DNA of 64,000 nt from Symbiodinium natans. Lineage: Eukaryota; Sar; Dinophyceae; Suessiales; Symbiodiniaceae. The stretch covers positions 412,501 to 476,500 of the forward strand of contig CAJNDS010002308.1 of the NCBI GenBank assembly GCA_905221605.1, written 5' to 3'. The notes under the pieces were generated by a model. The model searched no databases and was not told where the DNA came from. It saw nothing but the letters and a program-made list of their open reading frames with translations. Positions 54,238 to 62,531 of the stretch are shown in pieces (the stretch's first letter is position 1; each line of letters opens with the position of its first letter). The position numbers and the translations under genes are program-made.

Positions 54238-54305
54238 TTTTAGGGTTTAGGGTTTAGGGTTTAGGGTTTAGGGTTTAGGGTTTAGGGTTTAGGGTTTAGG
54301 GTTTA
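54238..54305 (+). repeat. Last strong telomeric array of the left mosaic
   Basis: Nine TTTAGGG units. Beyond here telomeric units are rare until 61.6 kb. Confidence 0.96.
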
Positions 54306-54478
54306 CGGTTTGGGACCTAAAGCCTATAGAGCCCAAGCCCTGGCCCTTGTTGGCTATGCTTGTTTCTATTCTTGTCACAATAAACACCAAGTAAATAATA
54401 GTATTAATCATCATGATTATATAATGGTAATAATGGCAAAAACAATCGCAGAAAACAAATACTTATGATGATTTTTAA
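54306..54478. other. AT-rich spacer
   Basis: About 120 bp of AATAATAG/ATCATCATG-type sequence (54,360-54,478), unlike the surrounding GC-rich DNA. No gene. Confidence 0.6.
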
Positions 54479-54630
54479 TCTGACCCCAACAACGACCCCG
54501 ACTCGCCTCTGACGCTGCATCTGCAAAGTCAAAGGCACGGAAACGGCCGGGCCGCTATTGCTGCAGGGTCGGCAGCACATCTCACTTGCCTTGCAGGCGC
54601 GCCTGTGACATGTGTTTTCTTCAGGGACCC
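54479..54630 (+). CDS. Putative exon, unknown protein
   Basis: Open for about 50 codons: SDPNNDPDSPLTLHLQSQRH, GNGRAAIAAGSAAHLTCLAG, APVTCVFFRD. Two internal GCAG/TCAG acceptors complicate the borders. Unknown. Confidence 0.38.
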
Positions 54631-54909
54631 AAAACCCTCAACCCTAACCCCTAAACCCTAAACCCCAAACCCCAAACCTCCTAATTAAACCGTACGCCCT
54701 AAACCCTGTAGGGGCATCAGGGCGAAGGGTTCCCAGTTGGGTTCTAGGTACCATGACTCAGAACAGGCCAAAGGGGTTTTAGGGTCTAGCGTTTTAGTGT
54801 TTGGGGGTTTGGGGCTTTCTGGTTTAAGGTTTCACTGTTGAGTTTAGATGCAGGGTGTGAATCCCCTGACTAATCGAGTGATGTTAGCAAAGTACGGTGG
54901 ATTCCCTGC

Positions 54910-55110
54910 ATGAAACATGGCTATGCTCTGCATTCAAGCGAGGAGGCTTGGATTCTTGCAGTTGAAAGCAACGAACCTTTGAATGCTCCGCGCCCTGTAA
55001 ACCCAACACCCTACACCCCTGAACCCCCAAACCCTGGCCTCAAAAAAACCCAAACCCACCTTTTGGCAGGTGATTACTCTAAGAGCCCTTATAAACGCCA
55101 ACTAATATGA
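54910..55110 (+). CDS. Small ORF, unknown
   Basis: 66 codons from ATG: MKHGYALHSSEEAWILAVES, NEPLNAPRPVNPTPYTPEPP, then ...LLAGDYSKSPYKRQLI TGA. The middle is in-frame degenerate telomeric sequence and may be an intron ending TTTGGCAG (55,069), although that junction is out of phase. Confidence 0.35.
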   Translation: MKHGYALHSSEEAWILAVESNEPLNAPRPVNPTPYTPEPPNPGLKKTQTHLLAGDYSKSPYKRQLI

Positions 55111-55136
55111 TTCTTACGTAACCTACAAAAAAGCAG

Positions 55137-55271
55137 GCTCCAGAACGTTCTGCCAGGCACAGCGCGCGTCGTGTTCGGATGCCGCAGAGGACTGTCGCCC
55201 GACAGGCTGCTGCACAACGGCTGGGTGGACCTGTTACGACGCTTGGCCCTGGCTGGATCTCTGCGAAAAGG
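55137..55271 (+). CDS. Cys-rich module exon, first half
   Basis: After AAAAGCAG, reads SRTFCQAQRASCSDAAEDCR, PTGCCTTAGWTCYDAWPWLD, LCEK, then TTTAGGG units. Eight Cys including a CC pair. The EDCR-x-TGCC-x(5)-TCY pattern resembles a Cys-rich module that recurs in dinoflagellate secreted proteins (from memory), whose second half (YWASCRQSCEPG) begins the GH8 exon at 59,838. The alternative frame (VLPGTARVVFGCRRG) is open but less distinctive. Confidence 0.55.
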
Positions 55272-55429
55272 GTTTAGGGTTTAGGGTTTAGGGGGTACCC
55301 GAGCTGCTGAGGTGGCCTACAAGACTCCGAACTTGCTTGCTGAACAAGTAGGCTATTATTCTAAAGCTCCTCGTAGGATTCTCCAGGCTCCAGGTAGCCT
55401 ACGAACCAGAGGGTCTAGGGTTTAGGGTT
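55272..55429 (+). other. Short telomeric tract and coding-like islet
   Basis: 24 bp of TTTAGGG (55,270-55,293), then an islet open as TRAAEVAYKTPNLLAEQVGY and SKAPRRILQAPGS. The tract is too short for an ordinary intron. Confidence 0.4.
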
Positions 55430-55908
55430 TAAAAGGAGCGAAAAGCCAATCAAAATGCTTCTGATGCATTGGTGGGCTGTGTCAAAAACCCAGGGTTTCT
55501 GCGAGCTTCTGACACTGATTCATTGGTGGGCTGTGGGGCTGCGCGGGTGCTTACAAGGAGCGAAAAACCAACCCAAACTTAGGGATTTTGCAAGCTTCTG
55601 ATCCATTGGTGGGCTGTGGAAAGATTTTTTGGGTGAGCTTTTTCTCTTTCAACACCAACAAGGGAAAGGCATTCATTGTTGTGTTGTTTTGTGTGTGAAG
55701 CTTGGAAGCTTCAGAAGGATTTTGCGACTTGCTTGACTGCGTAATGTGTTGAGATTGCGGCTTGATTGTGACTTGAAGCAGCTTGTGCAATGCGACTTGG
55801 GTCTTGTTGTGACGGCGAAGCTTGGTAGATTGTGATTGTTGTTGAGATAGCGAAGTCATTGATTCAGCTTCAGTGAAGCAGCTTGTGTGTGGTCTGGCTT
55901 AGTGCGAC
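55430..55908. other. Repeat-containing spacer
   Basis: CATTGGTGGGCTGTG occurs three times (55,466; 55,523; 55,604) and AAGGAGCGAAAA twice (55,433; 55,556). GAAGCAGCTTGTG words repeat later. A minus-strand frame of 102 codons crosses this and is not convincing. Confidence 0.6.
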
Positions 55909-56274
55909 TTGAGTACAGCATCATGTAAGTGTCAGCTGCATTGCTCGAGGCTTTTCCAGCCCCTTCAGCTTGCCGTAAACAGCTTCCGAGGCGAGGAATG
56001 CATTCGGGTTTGTGGCACTACCAAATTTTACTTCCTTCGGAAGAACACCGAAGTGTCAGCTTTGTTGGAACACTGCCGCAACCTGCCCCGCCCACTCCCT
56101 ACACAGCTCCCAGCAGCCCCACCAGCGTCGCCCGCTCCTGCGCCAGGAACACGCGTGCCCCATCCAACTAATTTGATGGAGCTGCTCCAGATCACTACTC
56201 GCTTGCACCTTGATATTGACAGCCTAAGTGTGCCGATCACGGTGGAAGATGTTGGAATGTTTTCTGACTGCTGA
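55909..56274 (+). CDS. Hypothetical protein
   Basis: 121-codon ATG frame: CKCQLHCSRLFQPLQLAVNS near the N-terminus, an Ala/Pro-rich middle and DIDSLSVPITVEDVGMFSDC at the end. An overlapping +1 frame (80 codons) is also open. No telomeric sequence. No family recognised; could include introns. Confidence 0.33.
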   Translation: MSTASCKCQLHCSRLFQPLQLAVNSFRGEECIRVCGTTKFYFLRKNTEVSALLEHCRNLPRPLPTQLPAAPPASPAPAPGTRVPHPTNLMELLQITTRLHLDIDSLSVPITVEDVGMFSDC

Positions 56275-56359
56275 GAACTGGAAGGAGGAATTGAAAGGCC
56301 AAAATCATCGGTGCTCCCGCCGGGACTGGAGATCTTATGCCATCTAATTCACGCCGAGT

Positions 56360-56617
56360 TTGATGCGAGCGGCCTGCAGCATCCGGTGCTCGAGGGACAA
56401 TGCTCACCTGCAGCTCAGCGCTGTGAAGCGGCCTTGCGGGTCGCGTCTCTTGGCGCAGGTTCTTCGCCGTGCCAGAGACAAGATGCCCTTTCGTCTTTTC
56501 TTGTCTGGCTATGGGACGAAGCTCCCCGCGCAGGATGTTTGGGCACGTCTGGAAGCGGCGTGGTTCCGGATGAAGCGTTTCGAAGCTACAACAGAAACTC
56601 TACTACTTACTAGGTAG
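56360..56617 (+). CDS. Hypothetical coding segment
   Basis: Frame with LLAQVLRRARDKMPFRLFLS then GYGTKLPAQDVWARLEAAWF and RMKRFEATTETLLL; basic and helical. The overlapping 100-codon frame is less protein-like. May be an exon without a true start. Unknown. Confidence 0.35.
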   Translation: MMRAACSIRCSRDNAHLQLSAVKRPCGSRLLAQVLRRARDKMPFRLFLSGYGTKLPAQDVWARLEAAWFRMKRFEATTETLLLTR

Positions 56618-57063
56618 ATCTCTGACTAGCTATGAACCAATTTAGGATATCTTACGACAAATGAAGCTGAAAACCGCTACACGGCCCCAGAGACCTATAC
56701 CATCTAATGAGCTGAAACAAGCCCGCCCTAGGCTGTCATCCTTTAGCAGCTAAGGCTCGCTTGCGTGTGACGAGAGGACATGATCTGCACGGCCAAGGCG
56801 CCTTTTGCAACGTGTGTAATAGGCTCCAAGTGATCAATGAATGCTGTTTGCTCAAGGGCTGAAGCAATGGGGCTGAACACACAACAAACAGTCTATATTC
56901 AGAGACTTTTCGCTATCGGATGGCAAACCGCTGGTAGTGGCCACCCCGTCGTCTGCGTCCCCGATGGCAGCCTACACACGTCTCCGGGCTTAACACAATT
57001 CAAGCACCGACCCGAACGTCATTACATGTTCGGGTTGCTTGCAGGTGGCGGCGGTGGGTTACG
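56618..57063. other. Unique DNA, no firm gene
   Basis: Ordinary composition, a frame starting at 56,837 (MNAVCSRAEAMGLNTQQTVY) that soon enters the GA repeat. Possibly an exon whose intron holds the repeat. Confidence 0.4.
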
Positions 57064-57086
57064 GCGAGCGAGCGAGCGAGCGAGCG

Positions 57087-57171
<85 letters not shown>

Positions 57172-57345
57172 GAGAGAGGGAGAGAGGAGGGAGAGAGAGA
57201 GGGAGGGGGAGGGGGAGGAAGGGGAGGGAGAGGGAGGGAGAGGGAGGGAGAGGAGAAGGGAGAGGGGAGGAGAGGGAGGGAGAGAGGGAGAGAGAGGAGA
57301 GAGGGAGAGAGAGGGAGAGGGAGGGAGCGAGAGAGCGACGGGGAG
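57064..57345. repeat. Long GA microsatellite
   Basis: GCGAGCGAGCGA, about 95 bp of pure GA, then about 180 bp of imperfect GAGGGAGAG. Purines only on the plus strand. Produces long Arg/Glu and Ser/Leu frames on both strands that are not genes. Confidence 0.97.
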
Positions 57346-58192
57346 AGAGGGCCGGGCACGCATTGGGAAGTCCCTGAAGAAACCATGACACTAAATGTCG
57401 AGCAGGGAGGCGGAAGGAGACAAGAAAGAGGAGAAAGAGAAGAAAGAAAGAAAAGAAAGAAAGAAAGACCGCAGCAACAGTCTCTGAAACGGAAAGTCCA
57501 CAATCGGGGAGATCTTCTTCCGCTAGGTCAAGTCCCATCCTTTTCTGCTAAACAAACGTGAAGAGCAGCACTCATGGATGAATCAGCGATTTCTACACAG
57601 TATTAAACGGTAGTTTCGGAGTTTATGTTCCGCCGGGACGTATGCTTGACGTATTCTTCAGCTTGGGCGTGTCAATTCCTTTGCGCGCAGCATGCGTGAC
57701 TGCAAGGGTCGCCTCCACCGTTATGGAGTTGATGTCCAGTTCACTTATTACCAACTGTGTCAGTCGGTTTGGGTTGAAATGACGGTTCATCCATTCGTGG
57801 TACCCGGTTGTGATTCCATGCGCGGTAGATTCTGACGTTTGGGATTTAGCCTCCCGCCCGCACCACACACGTTCCTGCCGTACTACGTTCTCCGGTACAA
57901 CCTCTTCCGAATTGGCACGTGCTCTTGTTCGACCATGCTGGTAGGAACGTCAGCTTCCAGCTTCAAGGATTGTTGGCATTGGAGGCGCGGAAGCTTTGAA
58001 TGCTTTTGTCACTTTCCCTCACGCCATTATGCATCTGTTGGCCATGTTGCAAGGAGGAGGAGGCGTCAGCCGGCGCATCGTGCTCCGCCACTCGGCCGGT
58101 TAGAGTGGAGTGTCAAGAAGCAAGTGCGTGCACATACATACATGTCCCATGATTGGATTGAGATGCTGTGCTGTAGCCCAAGTCCGCAGTGA
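57346..58192. other. Unique DNA with competing hypothetical frames
   Basis: A second GAAAGAAAG tract (57,430-57,470). 57,620-57,782 is open on plus (RMLDVFFSLGVSIPLRAACV) and minus strands. 57,839-58,192 has a 117-codon plus frame (PYYVLRYNLFRIGTCSCSTM...). No family recognised. Confidence 0.4.
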
Positions 58193-58531
58193 CCTGCGTC
58201 TTCTGCTGTGTGCATAAGCGCAACGCTGCCCGAGTGAGACATGTTGGGATAGAGATTCTGCAGCGGAGGATCCACGTGTACTTCGTACTGTTCCATCTTG
58301 CCGGCTCACTCTAGCAGCTATGATTTTCTGCGATGATTGCCATTAGGACGCGTATTCATGGCTTTGCCATGAATATTCGTGCTATTGTTGCTGCTGCGGC
58401 TGTCCTGCAACTCTCGTCTTAAATACCGCAATTCTCAATACATCACGATGACGATCGTTGAAAAACTCATGGCTCTTCTGCTTCCAAGGCCCACGGGCAA
58501 TAGCTCACAGTTCTCCAGGCCCAGCCACCGA

Positions 58532-58608
58532 TACAAATGTAATATCATTACCACCATCACGCGCATGATTACAAATGTAATATCATTACCACCATCACGT
58601 GCATGATT
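58532..58608 (+). repeat. 38-bp tandem duplication
   Basis: ACAAATGTAATATCATTACC with ACCATCACGCGCATGATT is repeated once, with one base change (CGCGC/CGTGC). Confidence 0.95.
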
Positions 58609-58937
58609 ACCGTCACTGCGATTAAAACCTTTACTTTTCCAGTCTGATCAGGATTGTTCTGCAACCCTCATTGTTTTCAGGCCGTGTAAAGGCTGCAATT
58701 CACAATATTGACCAGCCCCAAACCAGAAAAAAAACGCTGGCGTGGCATATTGGTACGATGGTTATATATCTGCGTATTTCTTATCATCTATATACGTATT
58801 TATATTTATATTTACTTATGATATTGAATATACATATGCCTTATACGAGTGGCATTGTCGTCATGTTTTCCCAGGCGAAACCCCCGGGCCATACCGAGGC
58901 TCAGGGTTTGTGTGTGCGCGCGTGGGAGTTGGAATAT

Positions 58938-59418
58938 ATGTCTGACATCGACATGCGTTTTGGAGTTGCGTCGTTCAATGCGCACCTTCCCGAGCACCTC
59001 ATGGTCCGCATCGCGGCCGACAGCATGTCTGCGGCCGATGTGCGGGCGCTGCGCCAGCGGCGCGCAGACTCCTTCGACTGGCAAGCCGTCGCAATAGCTG
59101 CAGGTTGGCGTTATGGACACATGGGCGCGCAACAGGTCGAGTCGGTATAGAAAGTGGCGCGGGGATTGTATATTTTGACGTTAAACACACGTGCACACCC
59201 CAGGTGATGCTTCAGTCAGCAGCTGGACCTGTGTACGACGTTTGCCGCCTCACCAAGTGGCGGCGTTCGGTCCGGAGGCCAGCAGATTTTGCGGCCGCCG
59301 CGCAATCTGGCCGGGTCACTGGCCCATTGGGCGAGGACCTGGCCGTGGCTACTGTAAATCTTTCAGCATTGGGCCACCATCTCCACGTGAATCGCCGGCC
59401 TGCCTAACTAGCTTCTGA
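58938..59418 (+). CDS. F-box-like small protein, two exons
   Basis: Exon 1 (58,938-59,103): MSDIDMRFGVASFNAHLPEH, LMVRIAADSMSAADVRALRQ, RRADSFDWQAVAIAA. The LPEHLMVRIAADSMSAADVRALR stretch is spaced like an F-box start (LPxxLxxxIxxxLxxxDLxxLR), the Skp1-binding motif of SCF ubiquitin ligases. Exon 2 (59,204-59,418) follows CACCCCAG and joins in phase after GTTGGC...; it ends LTSF TGA, 126 residues in all. Exon 2 composition is less convincing and two frames are open. Upstream AT-rich DNA may be UTR. Confidence 0.45.
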
Positions 59419-59837
59419 CAACGCTTTATCATTGTCAAACATGATGTACATATGTGGCGATTTGTTTTGATTGGCAGAGTGTGATTCGCAGACAAGCTGA
59501 TCTCTCATGTTCCAAAGCTGCCACATGCTAGCTCATGTGCGACTAGCGCATGCTTATAGATGAAGTCTTCCTACTCATATCCTGAACTGAACAGCTTGTC
59601 CCGACTACGTGGCACGTAGTCCGGACACTGCTCCAAGTAGTCAGAGTGGCGCCTAGGTGATTGAAAATGGTACTTCGGGCTACCGTGGGATCGTCCGGCT
59701 TTATACAAATTGTAGAGGGTTTTGATTAGGGGGGGGGCGGGGGGGCGGTCAGGGTCTTGTGGGTGGTCTTTTATTTGGGGTTTTAAGGGTTTAGGGTTTT
59801 AGGGTAAAAGGTTTAGGGAATAGGGTGTAGGGTTTAG
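59419..59837. other. Spacer, then telomeric edge
   Basis: Unique sequence, a poly-G stretch (59,729-59,750) and degenerate TTTAGGG ending GGTTTAG at 59,837, which serves as the acceptor of the GH8 exon. Confidence 0.6.
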
Positions 59838-61346
59838 GGTCCGGCCGCTCCTGAGGAGAAGAACGAGTACTGGGCCTCCTGCCGGCAGAGCTGCGAGCCC
59901 GGTGCCATCGACCCAACGGATGCGCCGGAGTATCAGACACCTTGGACGTGCAGCATCATCGGCGGCTCCACCCCATCTCCGTCTCCCCAGCCGTCGCCGT
60001 CTCCTTCGCCTTCGCCCACGCCGAGCCCGCCCAATCCGGCGCCCGGAATGGCGTTCACCACCGGCACGGCCGGCACGGGAAAAGCCAGGCTCTTCGAGTT
60101 CGTGGATGTTTTGAGTGATCAGCCAGTGGCCGGCTCCATGGCCAGAGCGGTGCACTCGTCGGGTGGGGCTGCCGGAGGCGTGGTCAGCGAGAGCCAAGGG
60201 TATGGGCTCCTTTTGACCGGTGCCGTCCTGGCATCTCTGCCACCAGATGACCCGGACCACCAGCGCATCATGGATCTCACCCACGAGATGTTCCTGGGCT
60301 GGCGGCGCATGTGCGAGCTTTCTGCAGGCAGTGGCAGCTGCCAAGACGACGAGGGCTTCCAGTGTGGAGGAGGCAAGTACCCATGCCTGGCTCATTGGAA
60401 GTTCGACGATGACCTGACGAACATCATCGGGTCGGGTTCCGCCCCGGACGGCGATGCGGATGCGCTTGCCGGCATGTTGCTCGCGGTGCTGTCTGTGGAA
60501 AGGGAAGCTTCCCAGCCCAGTTGGCTGGACGAGGCTGGCTGGGTCTTTGTGCAAAGCCAAGCATCAGAGAGAGGGACACAGAGGGAGAGAGAGAGAGAGA
60601 GAAGACAGAGAGAGACAAACAATAGTCACGACAAAGCACACAATAAAAAGAGGAAGGAGACAGAAAGAGAGAGAGGGAGATGGACATATCGTTTTGTTTT
60701 GGGGGTGGCAAGGTCTTGTGCTTGGCAGGTTGGTCAGTGGGCCTATGACACATGCAAGCAGTTCTACATGAGCAGCACGGTCGCTTCCAGCTCGGGCAAC
60801 CACCGCATCGTGAAGCTGGGTGCCTGCTGGGGCGGCTGGGACGGACAAGGCCAGAATCCCAGCTACCACGCTCCCGCAGTCTACAGGATGTGCCGCAACT
60901 ACATGAAGTCGCACGACACCCGCTATGGGACGTCGGCGGACGAGGGCGAGAATTTGGAGGCAGAGTGGAACAAGGTCATCGCGACGACCTACAAGGTTTT
61001 CGATGCGACGCAGTGCCCTTCCAACGGTCTTGTACCCAACTGGGCCAAGATTTCGGAGGAAGGGCAGAGCCTGCGCGCCACGATGGGCTTCTCTGGCAGT
61101 GGCACGCCTGGCGCCGAATACGGTTCCGAAGCAAGCCGCGCTGTTTGGCGCGTGGCCCTTGACTACCTGCTCTTTCCCAACGAGGCTGGGGACGCTGCAG
61201 CCTTCCTCGATCCCCTTGCAGCCCACCTGGAGACGAAGGAGACCAACGGCAACTGGGACGAGGCGCTCGATGTGGATGGCAGCTGCCTCGTCGACAGCGT
61301 GCACAGCAGTTGGTCCTGGAACATGCCCCTGGGCTGCCGCACGTAA
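59838..61346 (+). CDS. Glycoside hydrolase family 8 enzyme, 5' end missing
   Basis: Exon A (59,838-60,533) and exon B (60,729-61,346), 437 residues, open at the N-terminus. Domain order: end of a Cys-rich module (KNEYWASCRQSCEPGAIDPT, TPWTC), a Ser/Pro linker (PSPSPQPSPSPSPSP), then a GH8 domain. Visible GH8 features: VVSESQGYGLLL with the presumed acid Glu (60,189-60,191), WKFDDDLTN, SAPDGDADALAGMLLAVL close to the family signature with its Asp residues, PSYHAPAVYRM, SRAVWRVALDYLLFPN. GH8 enzymes cleave beta-1,4-glucans or chitosan with an (alpha/alpha)6 barrel; substrate here is unknown. The linker and Cys module suggest secretion, perhaps for cell-wall (theca) remodelling or feeding. No signal peptide is visible because upstream exons are lost beyond a telomeric intron. 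Long minus-strand frames here are shadows. Confidence 0.85.
   Translation, partial: GPAAPEEKNEYWASCRQSCEPGAIDPTDAPEYQTPWTCSIIGGSTPSPSPQPSPSPSPSPTPSPPNPAPGMAFTTGTAGTGKARLFEFVDVLSDQPVAGSMARAVHSSGGAAGGVVSESQGYGLLLTGAVLASLPPDDPDHQRIMDLTHEMFLGWRRMCELSAGSGSCQDDEGFQCGGGKYPCLAHWKFDDDLTNIIGSGSAPDGDADALAGMLLAVLSVEREASQPSWLDEAGWVFVQSQASERGTQRERERERRQRETNNSHDKAHNKKRKETERERGRWTYRFVLGVARSCAWQVGQWAYDTCKQFYMSSTVASSSGNHRIVKLGACWGGWDGQGQNPSYHAPAVYRMCRNYMKSHDTRYGTSADEGENLEAEWNKVIATTYKVFDATQCPSNGLVPNWAKISEEGQSLRATMGFSGSGTPGAEYGSEASRAVWRVALDYLLFPNEAGDAAAFLDPLAAHLETKETNGNWDEALDVDGSCLVDSVHSSWSWNMPLGCRT
60534..60728 (+). other. GH8 intron with GA repeat
   Basis: Preferred borders are GAC GAG|GCTGGC (GC donor) and CTTGGCAG|GTTGGT, joining SWLDE to VGQWAYDTCKQFY. 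GT donors at 60,543 and 60,549 are also phase 0. Length is a multiple of three and lacks stops, so the unspliced reading continues as an Arg/Glu-rich insert; that insert does not fit the fold. Confidence 0.7.
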
Positions 61347-61739
61347 CACTCTCTCGGAACCTGTCGTCGAACGTCTGTTTTGATCGTATACAAGATTCAT
61401 GCATAAACTCTATGAACCCTATAAACCCTATGAACCCCTATAAACCCTATAAACCCTTATGCCTATAAACCCGCCCGCTCAGTTCAGAGGCTCCAAATTT
61501 AGCCCTAGATGCCAACACTGCTCAATGAAACCGCGGCATACCAGTGAACACGAGGTGCTGCACAACATGTCTTCCAACACTAAAAGTATACAAGGTTAAT
61601 TAGGGCCTAAACCCTATAAACCCGATGTCAACCCTATAAACCCCGTAAGCCGGAAACCCTGTACACCCGATAAACCCTATGAACCCTAAACCCTGTAAGC
61701 CCTGTAAACCACAGTAAACCGTGCAAACCTTAAACCGTG
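61347..61739. other. 3' region of GH8 and degenerate repeats
   Basis: Possible 3' UTR to about 61,410, then CCCTATAAA and CCCTATGAA-type units with about 130 bp of unique sequence. Confidence 0.6.
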
Positions 61740-61856
61740 TAAACCCTAAGCCCTAAACCCTAAACCCTAAGCCCTAAACCCTAAACCCTAAATTCTAAAC
61801 CCTAAACCCTAAACCCTAAACCCTAAACCCTAAACCCTAAACCCTAAACCCTAAAC
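61740..61856 (-). repeat. Telomere-type array (CCCTAAA)
   Basis: About sixteen units, some CCCTAAG; marks the return of the telomeric mosaic. Confidence 0.95.
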
Positions 61857-62130
61857 GTTTCGGGTTTAGGAAAGCGCAGGTTCATGGCCGGTCCCACCTT
61901 TGCATGCCTCGTGTGCCCCGCCAACTCTGTGCAAGAGGATCTTCCAGGGTTTAGGGTTTAGGGTTGAGGGTTTTGGGTTTTGGGTTCTGGGTTCTGGGTT
62001 TTGGGTTGAGGGATCGTGAGCCCTTTATTGTGAGGACACTGCCAAGCCTTTTGCATAAGTTGAGCTTTGGGGTTTAATTTGGGTTTGGAGGGGGGGATTC
62101 GTTTGGGTCTAGGCTTTGGGGTTAGGGCTT

Positions 62131-62270
62131 AGGGCTCAGGGCTCAGGGCTCAGGGCTCAGGGCTCAGGGCTCAGGGCTCAGGGCTCAGGGCTCAGGGCTC
62201 AGGGCTCAGGGCTCAGGGCTCAGGGCTCAGGGCTCAGGGCTTAGGGCTTAGGGCTTAGGGCTTAGGCTGA
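62131..62270 (+). repeat. Variant array GGGCTCA
   Basis: About sixteen perfect seven-base units AGGGCTC, then four AGGGCTT. Two base changes from TTTAGGG, amplified homogeneously. Confidence 0.97.
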
Positions 62271-62352
62271 CCCAGTTGTGCGTGGTTACCTAAACCATCC
62301 GAGTTAAACCCTAAGCTTTTTAAACCCAAAACCCACACACACCCTAAGCCCT

Positions 62353-62440
62353 AAACCCTAAACCCTAAACCCTAAACCCTAAACCCTAAACCCTAAACCC
62401 TAAACCCTAAACCCTAAACCCTAAACCCTAAACCTAAACC
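62353..62440 (-). repeat. Telomere-type array (CCCTAAA)
   Basis: Twelve units. Confidence 0.97.
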
Positions 62441-62469
62441 CACAGACCCTAGCGCTTTGCTGGCCACAG

Positions 62470-62531
62470 GACCGCCAACAGGAACTGATCGATGCGGCCG
62501 GGCAGCGGGTGGCCTCGAAGGCCATTACGGA
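62470..62531 (+). CDS. Coiled-coil exon
   Basis: After TGGCCACAG, reads DRQQELIDAAGQRVASKAIT then D, at the edge of TTTAGGG; a GTGGCC donor at 62,509 is possible. Helical Gln/Ala/Arg pattern. May belong to a further coiled-coil gene continuing beyond the window. Confidence 0.47.

Noticed and set aside
55144-55271. Alternative reading VLPGTARVVFGCRRGLSPDR
   Set aside because: Open and protein-like, but the Cys-rich frame has a family-like pattern (CR-x-TGCC, TCY). A useful warning that open islets can mislead.
56837-57538. Long frames of Arg/Glu (plus) and Ser/Leu (minus)
   Set aside because: Pure products of the GA microsatellite; all frames are open because the repeat has no stops.
58812-59132. 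Minus-strand frame of 106 codons
   Set aside because: Antisense of the F-box-like exon, which has better third-position GC and a recognisable motif.
59799-61404. Minus-strand frames up to 278 codons
   Set aside because: Antisense shadows of the GC-rich GH8 exons, whose plus-strand reading has recognisable family motifs.
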